Positions 40,930 to 52,617 are shown, counted from the stretch's first letter. The stretch is DNA of 62,000 bases from Branchiostoma floridae (GCF_000003815.2 NC_049982.1:33727978-33789977), one strand, 5' to 3'. Made by a program: numbers and translations. Notes: a model not told the origin generated them from the letters alone.

Positions 40930-42480
40930 GCAAACTTACCTCATAGGCCCTGTGAGAATTTGGTTACGTGCGCAGCGCGTGGCGAGAGCGTGCCATCAGT
41001 CGGCGTTTGGTCGTAAATTCGCAATTCGTAAATCCAGCACCCACTCATCGGGTGATACCGAACGGACCGAACTCTCGGACCTTTCTCTGCTTTTCTCGAA
41101 ACGGTAGCAACGTGCGAATTTCGGCATCTTCTTCGTCACTAATCTACCTACCTATGATATTAAACTGATTTTTATTACAACTTCGAAAAATTTTTCTTAC
41201 GTTATCATCAAAGTTAACGGCCCGTTTTTTTAATCTAAAATGCATAACTTTAACGTTACGCACCCCGAAAGTGACTTTCTTTCAGTCAATTTTCGAAAAT
41301 TCTTCGCCAGAGAAAGATATGGTGCGTTCGTATTACGCCCCTCTAATGTTTCCGCATAAAAGACGGTGCATGTTTGGACAGGTCTGAGAGGCATTTGAAG
41401 CTTCGCAGGAAGTTTGAAGCCGCCTTTGCCGCAATTCGGTCGTTTTGTCGTAAATGGGCTAGACCGATTTCAGCAGACCACGCCGATTTCCCGAGCAAGT
41501 ACGTTTTGGAAAATTCCTGCCCCCAAACGGTCAAGAAAAAGTGACCACCACTACGTTTCAGTTGGAAGGAGGTAAGGAAGATATCTTGTAAATGTGCATG
41601 GGCTGGTAAGTCGGGAAAATGTGGAAATCGACGAGATATATGCGCAGAAAGTATCTAGTATAGGAGCGGGGAGGGGGGCGCAAGATGTTCTCGCAGGATT
41701 TTTGACATATGTTGGAAAAAACTTGTCCGATTTGAATTTTGTCTCCACACAAGTAAAGCCCATAAAATGGAGATGTAACGACGCTAGTCACGTTTTATTC
41801 CATGCTTCAGTTATCCATAGATGAGGACGTAAAGTTGATGTAAACAAATTTATATGTTACGTAAATACGTCTAACGTTAACCTTATATCGTTACAGTACT
41901 AACGTTATAAGTATTATTGGGGAAACGGGCCTCTTTAGACACGTTAACGTTAGATTTCTGGCTTCCTGTCAGAATTTTGACTTAGTTGGGCTTAAAGTTA
42001 ACAGATTTTAATTTTGTTTCCACCAAATTTAAGCCCTTGAAATGGACAAGTAACGAGAGTGGTCACGTATTGTCCCATGCTTTATTTTTGATCATTGGGA
42101 GCTTAAATTTCAAACAACTTGGCCTGTAGGGTCATGGGATTGACCTTTATAAATTTTCGCCCAAAACACTGTATTACATTTATTCCATGTACTTGGTTGC
42201 CGCATGGGGGTCTAGTCTAAGAAGGTGAAGAAGACGTCTGATATATTTGTGAAGGCGTGTTATTATCGAGGAAAGATTCGAAATTGTGGAGAACATCTGC
42301 AGACGAATTAACGTAAACTGATAACTATGGACTTTTTTCTTGCCACCAGCTTCTTGCAGTACATTTTGTATATTTCGGTTTCTACTGGACTGATGTTTTT
42401 ATGAAATTATGCCTCATTTAAATTCTCGCTGTTACTATTTATTTTGTTGCTGTAACATCCATTGGCATAATACCGGCAGT
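40930..42480. other. No gene recognised
   Basis: Diverged duplicate phrases at 41700-41820 and 41960-42080 (shared 'gattttaattttgtttccac...aagcccataaaatgga'-like text) are the only structure noted. Confidence 0.4.
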
Positions 42481-42485
42481 AATAC

Positions 42486-42908
42486 TTATACCGGCAAATG
42501 AAATAAACGATAAATTTTCGGTGATCCACTAGCGCAGCAACAGTTATTTCCGAGGTATGCACACTTCAGACATCCACGTATTTCACACATTTTCAAAAAG
42601 GCTTCGATAACAGGGCATTCCAAGACAACAAGGCCAAAAGTTTTCAGTTCATTTTCGGGGCGGGCGAGCTCGTCGTGGGTCGAACACACTGTCACGTTCA
42701 TCGCAAGATTTTATAGATAATAATCACACGTGCTCACGGCACAAGACGAGCATGATTTAACAGCAATCTTGAATTTCTTTTGGTGACCTACAACTCGTGT
42801 AAAAGTGTGAAGAACCGTTGCATTATCGCCCGGATCTACGGCTGAATGGGTCAAATTGAACGTACGCCGCAATTTTCCCGCAATTTTTAATGCTACGCCA
42901 GCAGTCAA
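42486..42908 (-). other. Two adjacent unrecognised open frames
   Basis: On the minus strand 42908-42711 reads KLRRTFNLTHSAVDPGDNAT and VVGHQKKFKIAVKSCSSCAV, and after a stop 42701-42486 reads MNVTVCSTHDELARPENELK, LECPVIEAFLKMCEIRGCLK. Composition is protein-like, with several cysteines. They end 31 bp from the TTAA-flanked transposon, which could have split a gene here. No family recognised. Confidence 0.25.
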
Positions 42909-44639
42909 GTTTTACGCGGTTGTGACGGACCAAAATTAAGAGTCATTGCAGGAGAAAACCAGGCAAAACCAGGCAGAGGTCGGAAGATGAGGGTCGGCCA
43001 AATCAACTCAAACTTTTTATGTGGGATAGGTATGCGGAACTATGAACAGCCATATGATTAAAATCCTCCAGCTATTTTTCGTTATGGCGTTCTGGGGCCC
43101 CCCTCTGAGACCCTCCAAAATCAAACTTTTGATGACTGAAAATTACTAAAATTGCGATGGCTATTCTGATACTTCTGATTAAGATATGACAAAAAGTTTT
43201 ATATTCCCATATTTCATGTGTTCTTGAGTTTTACTGGTAAAAGTTTGAAGATGAAGTATTGAAATTGAGAGGGTGTTACAGGGGGTTACCAGAACCAATG
43301 AAAACACAATTTTCAACTCTCTGAATTTCTGTGATCTTTCAGGGGCTTGTTCTCCGACACTCAGCAATTTAAATGAATGGTTTTAACTTTACTGGAGAGA
43401 GGAATATCTACTAATTGAAAATCAAGCGTCGTTTAATTGGGCCATGTATACCACAAGCCGTGAGCTTGGGTCTTTATGGGGATTTTCCAGGTTTTTGACT
43501 ATGTTAAAACAGGTAATAACTGCTCACTACGGGGTAATGGACAGCAACGTTTTGGTGTCCCTGTGTAGGATCACTGCTTAATTGTCAAAAATGCTTCAAC
43601 TAATTGCAAGTAATTTTTGGGGCTCTGTATGGGGGATATACGGCTACTTGAAAATGAATTTTGCAGGTTTTACCCTCATTTGTTGCTCTGTAAGTCCTCA
43701 AATAGTACATTCCTTACAGAATCATAATTATTATGTATTTACCATGTGGTACTTAATGAAAGAGGCTCTGCATGGGGGTTATCAGGTCTCCACGTACATG
43801 ATATACTCAATAGGTCATTGCATCAGAAATCTTTGGCAGAAGCGAGAAGAACTGGGTCAGTAATCTTCTGCGCATACTTTGCATGTGAGATAGGTGGGTT
43901 GGTGAATTATAGATTAAGAGCCATCGAATTAAAAGTCCCATGTTCTTTTTAGTATGAAGTTATGGATCCCGATGGCTGCAGTAATTACGAAGGGCGATGA
44001 AGGCAAGTATGATGTGGAGTGTTTTGTCCACATTTTCAACAACTGCCGACAGGACTGGCATGGTCAGCTGTCTGTGCTATTCTGCAAAGTGTACTTCAGA
44101 CCGTCAAGTTCAAGAATCTTTTACTAATAAAAGTGTTTTGAGATATTACACTGTGTTCCGCTGATTTTGTCTCTGCAAGCGATCGGTCAGAAAACTAGCA
44201 TATCAGTTCTGCGCTTAGACTTCTCAGACCCTCAGGAGGCAAGGACATTTGTGACCGCAAGATAACATCAATGAAGACTCACATAATACGGTATGTCAAT
44301 GAAAAACATGATGTTTTGACCTCTGAAGACATGAAAGAAGTGTGGCCTCCCATGGAGGCATAGAGGACTATAGAATTGCGGTGACACAAACAGATGAAGC
44401 AAGCTAAGAGCAGTGCAAGGCAAAAATGGGAAGATGTCAAGTAATAGAACAATTCTTGTTTGCAACTGATTGAGACATACTAGTACGAGTCTGGAGAGCC
44501 TTTGGTGTTGGGGTTGGAGAAGTAGTGAACTTTGCCACAGGTCCACAGATACATGACCTTCCAACCCTGACACAGCACCGTTTGGTACCCCACAGTCACA
44601 AACGAGTCACATCACAACATCGGCAGTTGGTCCAAGTCA

Positions 44640-45500
44640 GCGTTGTTCTGCTGCCCTGAGCCAGGATATATGACAGCCTTCAGCTCAGCCAACAAGCTAG
44701 AAGACGTTGGAGAACACTTTAAAGAACTAGAGCGGGAGTCCAACGTTACATACATTGTACAACAGAATACACAAGCAGTGGGCTCAAGCTGTGACTGGAA
44801 TAGCTCATGGCTAGGGGTGGGTAACAATGGTCCATTTTGCTGAAAAAAATCTGTATTGTGTAGCATTCGACTCCCACTGGTGTTGTAAAAATCCTACATG
44901 GGTAACTACCTCTGTACGATTGACTGTAAAAGTTGGTAAAATTACTATAGAGTGTACTCTGCTTCGCTCTTTTTTATTTGCCTTGACCGATAACCCCGAA
45001 AACGTGTGAATGCCTGATCATGTAATCAGTTCATTTTCCAATTGGTCCAACATCCGGTCCACCGAATTTTTTCAGGTCCGTTTTTGCTGGACCGGTTCAA
45101 TGAGAAAAACCGGTTTTGTACCGGTACCCAGCCCTACTCATGGCCCTGGCCCTGGATTGGGCGTCCTACCAAGTTGTCAATGAAGGCTGGGCAATCCGGA
45201 CAAGGAAATGCTGCCAACGGATGTCAGACAAGTTGAAAACTTAGGCCTATCTGACTGACATTTTCAATCGGGGGGCTACGTCTGGGCAGAAAGCTGGTGC
45301 TTTGCAAGTGGCCCACGAGATGTGCACAGCACGTTAGGGAATCTGATGGCAAGCGGTTGTTCCAGCCCAGCGAGTGGCACACAGCCAAGCAGATTACAAG
45401 CTATTACAAACTTTCAGCAGCACAAAGACAGCAAGAAAGCACAGAATTTCTGGTCACCGACATGGAAGCGATAGATGAGGAAAGCGAGTGGCAGGCGCCG
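44640..45500 (+). pseudogene. Decayed open frame inside the TTAA element
   Basis: Left of the MITE: PGYMTAFSSANKLEDVGEHF, KELERESNVTYIVQQNTQAV. Right of it, in several frames: ALDWASYQVVNEGWAIRTRK, GATSGQKAGALQVAHEMCTA, DGKRLFQPSEWHTAKQITSY. The last has the look of a conserved 'L/F-x-P-S/E-E-W/F-x-T-A-x-Q-I-x-S-Y/F' stretch seen in some marine-invertebrate transposon proteins, a recollection rather than a match. Stops and shifts break it, and the nested MITE interrupts it. Probably the element's own dead protein gene. Confidence 0.45.
44812..45136. mobile_element. hAT-like MITE nested in the TTAA element
   Basis: A 325-bp element with ends TAGGGGTGGGTAAC and (inverted) TAGGGCTGGGTACC, flanked by an exact 8-bp duplication CTCATGGC (44804-44811, 45137-45144). 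Eight-bp duplications and TAGGG-type ends are hallmarks of hAT. Confidence 0.88.
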
Positions 45501-47303
45501 CAAAAAACAGTGTATACTTTAATTCTAAGTATTGGCTACAGTCATCCTGTCATGTTGTCATGTTAGAAGACATAAACTTGTGCAAACTCAGGCTAAAACA
45601 AAAGGTCTCAAATCAACAAAGCTTATAAAGCAACTGAAGTGCATAATCAGATCATTTCCATCTTCGCATTACAGGTTCTACTCTTTCATACAGGCATTTG
45701 AGAACATCCTATCCACATGTACATGTGCAAGTTGATTTGTAATTTGACAAAGTTTTGTAACATGATTTTTACAACTGTATAGAAACTCTGTACCAAACAT
45801 GTGAATTTTTAGGCCTAGCCACAATCGTAATCTCTTACCCTTTGCAGGAAAAAAATCTATCAGACCCAGCTTATTGTACCAGTCCAAGAAAACTGAAAGT
45901 GTGCATTTGTGAATATGCATTTCAACAGTGCGTTTGTGTATTTTGCAGGCAGTATGCTCCATTGTAATAGGGTTCTATATGTAGGTTTCTCATAGACTTA
46001 ATGTTTTAGTCTGTCCTTATGGTGATGAATAAATGAACAGTCAGGCATACTAACAAGCCATTGGTATACTTTTACACATCGTATTTTGTTAATAGCTAAA
46101 ATTCTTTGTTAAGGTCATGTTTCTATGTTGAAGATTGCCAATCATAGTATGCGGTCACCCATGTGGCCTGCAGTGCAGTAAATAGTATGTGGAGTATAGA
46201 GATAACCCCCATGTAGATAATTTTTCATTATGTATCTTATAGGGAAAGCAGACTTTGTGAGGGATTAATTGACGTCTTAGAGATACTGAGATGTGTAAAA
46301 GCAGCTTAATTCCATTTCACACATACTGATATGCCCCATACAGAGCCCAAATGAATAGCAGTAAATAGTTATAGCTTTGTTTGACAGTTAAGAATTGTTC
46401 CTATACAGAAACACAAATAAATGACATAACTTACCCCATATTGAGCACTTACAGAGCAACAAATCCGGGTAAAACCAGTATATTTCATTTTCAAGTAGCC
46501 GTATATCCCCCATACAGAGCCCCAATAATTACTTGCAATTAGTTGAAGCATTTTTGACAATTAAGCAGTGATCCTACACAGGGACACCAAAAAGTTGCTG
46601 TCCATTACCCCGTAGTGAGCAGTTATTACCTGTTTTGACATAGTCAAAAACCTGGAAAATCCCCATAAAGACCCCCCGCTCACGGCTCGTAGTATACATG
46701 GCCCAATTAAACGACGCTTGATTTTCAATTAGTGGATATTCTTCTCTCCAGTAAAGGTAAAATCATTCATTTAAATTGCTGGGTGTTGGAGAACAAGCCC
46801 CTGAAAGATCACAGAAATTCAGAGAGTTGAAAATTGTGTTTTCATTGGTTCTGGTAACCCCCTGTAACACCCTCTCAATTTCAATACTTCATCTTCAAAT
46901 TCTTATCAGTAAAACTCAAGAACACATGGAATATGGGAATATAAAATTTTTTTGTCATATCTTAATCAAAAGTATCAGAATAGCCATCGCAATTTTAGTA
47001 ATTTTCAGTTATCAAAAGTTTGATTTTGGAGGGTCTCAGAGGGGGGCGCCAGAACGCCAGAACGAAAAATAGCTGGAGGGTTTTAATCAAATGGCTGTTC
47101 ATAGTTACCCATACCTATCCCACATAAAAAGTTTGAGTTGATTTGGCCGACCCCCATCTTCCGACCTCTGCCTGGTTTTCTCCTGCAATGACTCTTAAAT
47201 GAAAAGTCTTGTCAGTATACGCCCATTTTCTCATGACATTTTTTATGCTCATGCGGGTTTTTGTTTTGTGCAATTACTAACAGGAAAGGAAGGAACAACA
47301 GAG

Positions 47304-47505
47304 GATATATAAAGGTACATAGCGGCAGTTAATTGTGCCGTGTTTCGTTCTGCCGGTATTATTGCACCCCCTTCCAACCATGCGCCCGTTCTCCTTTCAA
47401 TTCCGCGGTGTGTTCCAATTACGATATTATGTTTTTAGCAGGACAAGAGAGACCAAAAAAATATGCACAGAAGAAGTGGCAAAGGTAAGCTGTAACAGCA
47501 ACATC
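47304..47505 (+). promoter_or_regulatory. Candidate TATA promoter and first exon
   Basis: GATATATAAAGG lies at 47304-47316. An ATG at 47379 opens MRPFSFQFRGVFQLRYYVFS and RTRETKKICTEEVAK, ending in phase at AAAG|GTAAGC (donor at 47486). Spacing of TATA box, start and donor is gene-like, but the protein is unrecognised and the next exon would fall in or beyond the gap at 47542. Confidence 0.28.
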
Positions 47506-47541
47506 TAACTGGAGAAAACGATGCGTTGATCATTTGCCAAA

Positions 47542-47641
47542 NNNNNNNNNNNNNNNNNNNNNNNNNNNNNNNNNNNNNNNNNNNNNNNNNNNNNNNNNNN
47601 NNNNNNNNNNNNNNNNNNNNNNNNNNNNNNNNNNNNNNNNN
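47542..47641. other. Assembly gap, 100 N
   Basis: Placeholder gap of exactly 100 N. Confidence 0.99.
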
Positions 47642-48948
47642 ATGGATGTTAGTTTCTGTTTGGCGGTGGCTATAAGTTGGGCACCCCTTAACAACACTAC
47701 ACAGCAGTACTAAATCTGCAATATTCTATCATTCCAGGGAAAAGATCAACAAGAGCACAGTAACGGATGGCAAGATGCTGAAACCTGTTTGTGAGAACCA
47801 CATTGATGATGAGTGTTTCAATATATAGGAAGGACAGCCACTTGCTACAGAATAAAAATAAGTATGTGTGGGTTGATCCCGTAAGGCTTCCGAACAAGAG
47901 CCATCCTGGATAGGATACCAGCATGATCAGGGTGCTACCCTCCTTCTCAGCCTTCCAAGAGTGCTGGCGGTTATTGTTGGGTAGAGGGCTGATTTAAGAT
48001 TTTCAACATTTATGGGCCAGGTTTTTATGTCGTGAAGATCATGTTTGCGCCCGCTAGAACTTAGTAGAAGACCTGCAATCTTTCTGCATCCTCCTAAAGC
48101 AGTAAAGATTAAGGTTGTCTTTCAAAGGCCAATTAATGTTCCTGCAAAAAGTAATCCATGATGCCACCCACACGGTGTCGTGAGAAGCCAACCTCATGCA
48201 CAAAGTATATGCGTGAATTGACACATGCCATCTTGCAAATGTTGGTCATATTTCTATAAATTGTGTGTCAATCTTTCATCACATGTGACTTTATAAAACT
48301 CTTTTTATCGTATATAGCTTAAGTGAATTTAACTGTCATAGATAAGAAGTAGTTTTTTTTAAGAAGACAAGTGAAGGTCAAGTTGAGATTCTGATTCGCC
48401 AGAATGTAAGATATTTTTTTCATTGCAATAAACACATGGCCATTATAGCGACTTCAATGGATATGCAAAGTAAGCAAATTTACGGAAGATTTGTTATTCA
48501 GGTACCAGAATTCTTTGTGTTTGAATTCAACTAACTCTGGCTGTTGTTGTATACTCGTAAGTTGCAAGTCACCACTCAAAGACAAAGGGGCCTGACATTT
48601 CCGCACATCCGTTGCAAATGGCTATAAACGTTTATTTGATAGGGCACTGAGGATGCCAAAAGATCGCATGCCTAGGCCATCTAGTGGGCGCAGAAACGTT
48701 CTTTACGGCATAAGAACCTGGTCCATAATGTTCACTCTCCCTCAATACGGGTTGACTCTTGTGGCAATACCTTATGATATCAAACATGCCTTTCAGCCTC
48801 AGAAAAATGGTGTTATGGCATGGCACCTAACCAACTGACAGCCAATCAGAGAAATGTCTTTGCGTGGTCCAAAGGCACCATATAAGGCACTTCATTAATA
48901 TTCAAGAATCAAGAGCATGGTGACAGTACTGACATAAAGTAATACATT
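47642..48948. other. No gene recognised
   Basis: A hydrophobic minus-strand frame at 47697-47924 and other short frames have no recognisable family. Confidence 0.4.
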
Positions 48949-49024
48949 CGAAAATAGTTTCATCAGGTTGGTAGAATATAGGATGAAGGAGAATTCTTTG
49001 TACACAACCAGTGGGTACTTACAT

Positions 49025-49065
49025 AGCTTACGTTTCGATGTCTCTCAGACACCTTCGTCAGAGCT
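49025..49065 (-). ncRNA. Hammerhead ribozyme motif, 3' pLTR
   Basis: Minus strand: stem I AGCT (49062-49065), core CTGACGA (49055-49061, fits CUGANGA), one extra A, stem II GGTGTCT/AGACATC with loop GAG, GAAA (49033-49036), minimal stem III, cleavage triplet GTA, and AGCT (49025-49028) closing stem I. It differs from the 5' pLTR copy only in the stem II loop. Confidence 0.7.
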
Positions 49066-49066
49066 T

Positions 49067-50158
49067 CTAACTGGAGTTCTGCTTCTCACCGCTATATGTA
49101 GCCGATGTAGGTGGCGCTTTTGCGGTGAGAAAACAATCCCAAACGTGGCTTAGTTTGTATCCCCCCTCGTCCCGGTTCATCACTGGGGTTGACTTTCTTA
49201 TCCAGATGGCCTCCTTAATCCACCGTGCCCGCCTATTGTCTTCCCTGTCTATGACCTTCGCCCCCTCCCAGTCAATTACGCAATTGTTCCTGGCGATATG
49301 GTCTGTAACTGCCGACTTCTTTTCTTCTTTGAGCGCAAGTTTTTTCTGTGATCTTGTGTATCTTGTGGCATCTATGTTGTTGGCTTCTTTCTTGTGTTCT
49401 TCTAACCTTGTCCCAAAAGTCCTTCCTGTTTCACCAATATACACCTGATCACAGCTCTGGCACGGGATTCTGTACACACAGTCTGTTTTGGCTAAGTCCT
49501 CCTGTTTGTCCTTAGGATGCACTAACAGACTTCTCAGTGTTGTTTTGGGTTTGACTGCAGTAGCTATCCCGTGTTTCCGAAATACCCTTTCCAAAGGTTC
49601 CGTGACTCCTTTGATGTAAGGGATGGTCACCATACCTTTCGTCTTTTCCTGTTGTTTGGTGCTCAGTTCTTTCTGTTTAGGTCTCTTCTTCTGTTGTTCC
49701 ACCTTGTTGAAGGCCCATTGGGGGTAGCCACAGCGTGTGAGGGCTCTCTTGACGTGTTGTGTTTCCTGTTCTTTGTCCTGGTCTTCAGTGGTGACGGTGT
49801 TGCATCGGTCCAACAGGGTACGGATTACTCCTAACTTTTGGTGCAGGGGGTGGTGGGACTGGAAGTTTAGGTATTGGTCCGTGTGCGTACTCTTCCTGTA
49901 CACCAAAAGTTTCACTGTGCCATCCTCCTTACGCACTAGAAGGGTGTCAAGGAAAGGTAGTGTGCCTTCCTTCTCCTCTTCATACGTAAACTGTATGTTG
50001 CCGGTGGGGTCGATGCTGTTAAGGTGGTCTGTGAGCTCTTGCTGGGCTCCTCTCCTCACCACCTCTGCCACATCATCAACATACCTTTTCCATAACTTGG
50101 GCTTGCATGTGATGGGTGCTGTGGCAATGGCTTCTTGTTCTAGCCACTCCATAAACAA
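49067..50158 (-). pseudogene. PLE reverse transcriptase/GIY-YIG endonuclease, C-terminal part
   Basis: 363 codons continuing the PLE protein after the frameshift. KRYVDDVAEVV (about residue 25) is motif C with both aspartates. The thumb follows: GTLPFLDTLLVRKEDGTVKL, YRKSTHTDQYLNFQSHHPLH. After a Lys-rich linker comes TTLRSLLVHPKDK, then the GIY-YIG nuclease, CVYRIPCQSCDQVYIGETGR with T-R-L-E-E-H-K-K-E, keeping the Y-I-G-E-T-G-R core and the cysteines usual for the group. The frame ends inside the 3' pLTR. Catalytic residues look intact, so only the frameshift disables it. Confidence 0.9.
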
Positions 50159-51627
50159 GTTGGCCAGTACTGGGATACCGGGCTCCCCATTGCTGTCCCA
50201 AATTTCTGCTGGTAGATGTTACCCCTGAAGGTGAAGTACGTGGTCGTGACGATGAAGGAAAGCAGCTCAATGATGTCATCTACCTCTAAGTTCGTCCGAC
50301 TCTTCAGATCCCTATCCTCTTCTAGTCTTCTCTGTATGATGTTGAGAGTCTCTGGGATGGGGGTGTTCGTAAAGAGGGACACAACGTCATGTGACATGAA
50401 TACATCATCCTGTTCAATCAATACAGTGGACATTTCTTCTGCCAGATGTTTCGAATTCTTAATATGGTGTACTGACTTGCCAACCAGAGGGGCTAGCAGG
50501 TCTGCAAGAGCTCTCGAAGTATTGTACCCTATCGATCCTGTGTAGTCAACTATGGGTCTTAAAGGGTTCCCCGGCTTGTGTATTTTTGGCGTACAATACA
50601 TTCTCGGAACATTCTCTGCGGTGGGAAACAAGAATTTGTACTGATCTTCTGTGATTCTTTTCTTATCCTTAAGACGTTTCAAGATGCTCACAAGTTTCCT
50701 TTTATACTTCTGAGTAGGGTCGGACTGTAGCTTACCATACGTTCTTTCGTCTGCTAGCATATCACTCACCTTCTTCTCGTAATCTGATTTGTCCATAACA
50801 ACCGTCGCCTTTCCCTTGTCCGCCGGAAGAACGAGTAAGTCCTTGTCCTTTCTCAGCTCTTTCAAGGCGTCTCTTTCTTGCTTGGTGATGTTATTCTTCG
50901 GGGGTTTCGCTGTTTTGAGGATGCCTGCGACTTCGGACCTCAACTGCTCCGCGCTGCTCAGAGGCAAGCCCGCACACGCACTCTCCGTCGCCACTACAAA
51001 GTCTTCTACGGGGAGCTTGTCGGGCGTCACCGCAAAGTTCAGTCCCTTCTGCAGCACCTTCGTCTGGCTGTCACTCAGAGACTTCCCGGAGATATTCACC
51101 ACCCATTTCTTCAGCTGTGTGCCGGACAAATCGATATCGGAAGCTTGTTGTTGTTGTAAGTTGGCTTGTTGTAAGCGCTCGAACTTTCCAAGATGGCGGC
51201 TCCGCGTCACTTGGAATTCTCGTTCCCCGGATTTGATCACATGCAAACGCACGGCTTCCTGTAGATTTTCTGGAAGTTCCGCTTCTAGCTCTTCCGAAAT
51301 CCGTTGTTGCTTTTCCTTGATGTTCAAAATTTTGTTGTTGACTACCCGTATCCTTTCCCGTACTAGCGCCTTTTCTGCCTTATGTATAATGTCCTTGGCG
51401 TTTCTTGTGCGTATGCCTGTCTTCAGTCGAAGGCTGGGAGGGGTGATGCTCTCGTCCTTGCATCGGAGATTGTAAACTAAATGGTTGCGATGCCGCGCTA
51501 ATTTCTTCTGTTGGGACTCCAGTTCACGAATTTTCTTGACCGTTGTCTGTCCACATACTTGTCTTACTTCCGAAAATAGTTTCATCAGGTTGGTAGAATA
51601 TAGGATGAAGGAGAATTCTTTGTACAC
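50140..51627 (-). pseudogene. PLE reverse transcriptase, N-terminal part of the frame
   Basis: First 495 codons of the PLE protein. The start ATG at 51627 lies inside the 5' pLTR, downstream of its hammerhead; Met15 (51585) is an alternative. Residues 30-150 are charged and helical. DKGKATVVMDKSDYEKKVSD (about 270) and MYCTPKIHKPGNPLRPIVDY (about 345) are the PLE RT finger blocks. SHDVVSLFTNTPIPETLNII (about 410) is motif A with its catalytic Asp, and FGTAMGSPVS (about 480) is motif B. Just after this the frame shifts: one C appears to be missing in the C run near 50171, and the frame ends 10 codons later. The rest continues in the next frame at 50158. Confidence 0.9.
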
Positions 51628-51646
51628 AACCAGTGGGTACTTACAT

Positions 51647-51687
51647 AGCTTACGTTTCGATGTCTATCAGACACCTTCGTCAGAGCT
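51647..51687 (-). ncRNA. Hammerhead ribozyme motif, 5' pLTR
   Basis: Same fold as at 49025-49065: AGCT at 51684-51687 and 51647-51650, core CTGACGA at 51677-51683, GAAA at 51655-51658. The stem II loop is GAT instead of GAG. It lies just upstream of the PLE start codon, so cleavage would define an RNA 5' end near 51650. Confidence 0.7.
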
Positions 51688-51708
51688 TCTAACTGGAGTT
51701 CTGCTGTT

Positions 51709-51972
51709 CGGAACCTTTGGAAAGGGTATTTCGGAAACACGGGATAGCTACTGCAGTCAAACCCAAAACAACACTGAGAAGTCTGTTAGTGCATCCTAAG
51801 GACAAACAGGAGGACTTAGCCAAAACAGACTGTGTGTACAGAATCCCGTGCCAGAGCTGTGATCAGGTGTATATTGGTGAAACAGGAAGGACTTTTGGGA
51901 CAAGGTTAGAAGAACACAAGAAAGAAGCCAACAACATAGATGCCACAAGATACACAAGATCACAGAAAAGAC
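51709..51972 (+). pseudogene. Inverted PLE GIY-YIG fragment
   Basis: The plus strand repeats, in reverse, the minus-strand sequence 49605-49343 nearly exactly. It encodes FRKHGIATAVKPKTTLRSLL through the GIY-YIG core CVYRIPCQSCDQVYIGETGR. It begins 4 bp after the 5' pLTR of the main element, head-to-head, and runs into the gap at 51973. Confidence 0.9.
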
Positions 51973-52072
51973 NNNNNNNNNNNNNNNNNNNNNNNNNNNN
52001 NNNNNNNNNNNNNNNNNNNNNNNNNNNNNNNNNNNNNNNNNNNNNNNNNNNNNNNNNNNNNNNNNNNNNNNN
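51973..52072. other. Assembly gap, 100 N
   Basis: A placeholder gap inside the inverted PLE fragment; the large palindrome it forms with 49343-49605 may be why assembly failed. Confidence 0.99.
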
Positions 52073-52529
52073 GGGGTCGTGAACGTAAGCTTCTTATTCA
52101 ATCCCCTTTCATGCTTGCTTTCTAGTACCGAAACAAAAATATGTATTAGATGGAATTCAGAATGTTAAATTAGAAGTGTTCTGTATGTATTTCAATGTCA
52201 GAAAATCACCAATATTGTGTAAAGTATACGTTGGCAGTCTGGTGATGCCACACTTCTTTGCTGCTTTATTGGTTAGCTACCAACCATCTTCTAATACACC
52301 GGTAACACATGTGCACAAATGACTTATGTTATATGTGATTTGTTATTAAATCAAAGTACATAAAAATCATGTCTTGAACATTAGATGCATAATGTGTTAT
52401 GTTTAGAGTCCCCTTATGTTCACCAATAGTCCACATTTCACAAGAACTTTATGTTAAATGTATGTATTTGTCAATATTAATGCTATACTGTGTGTGTCAG
52501 ATGTATCTTAAGTTGAAATATGTATATGT

Positions 52530-52617
52530 CACAGGGGAGATTGGAATCCAGGAGGATTCCGAATCCCCCTAGGGGAAATTGGAATTCTAATCTCCCCTAG
52601 GGGAAATTGGAATTCTA
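52530..52617. repeat. Palindromic GAATTC/CCCTAGGGG repeat
   Basis: Two to three units of AATCTCCCCTAGGGGAAATT with GGAATTCTA between. Same family as 54540-54675. Confidence 0.7.

Larger units (their letters stand above)
42940..47194. mobile_element. TTAA-flanked transposon with ~760-bp inverted ends
   Basis: Left arm 42940-43700 and right arm 46440-47194 are inverted copies, beginning GAGTCATTGCAGGAGAAAAC, with TTAA on both outer sides (42936-42939, 47195-47198). TTAA duplication is typical of piggyBac and Kolobok; the end sequence lacks the piggyBac CCY start, so Kolobok-like is the better guess. The centre holds decayed coding and a nested hAT MITE. Both arms also contain shared text over hundreds of bases with only scattered differences. 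Confidence 0.75.
48949..51705 (-). mobile_element. Nearly complete Penelope-like element (PLE)
   Basis: A 2.76-kb element on the minus strand is bounded by 135-bp direct repeats (pLTRs) at 51571-51705 (5') and 48949-49083 (3'), which differ at only a couple of positions. Between them is a single gene for RT plus GIY-YIG endonuclease, broken by one frameshift. Each pLTR carries a hammerhead ribozyme motif on the element's sense strand. Low pLTR divergence and one lesion mean a recent insertion. An inverted piece of the same element is attached at 51709. Confidence 0.9.

Noticed and set aside
50216-51475. Plus-strand open frames over the PLE
   Set aside because: They are the antisense of the PLE gene, which has clear RT and GIY-YIG motifs.
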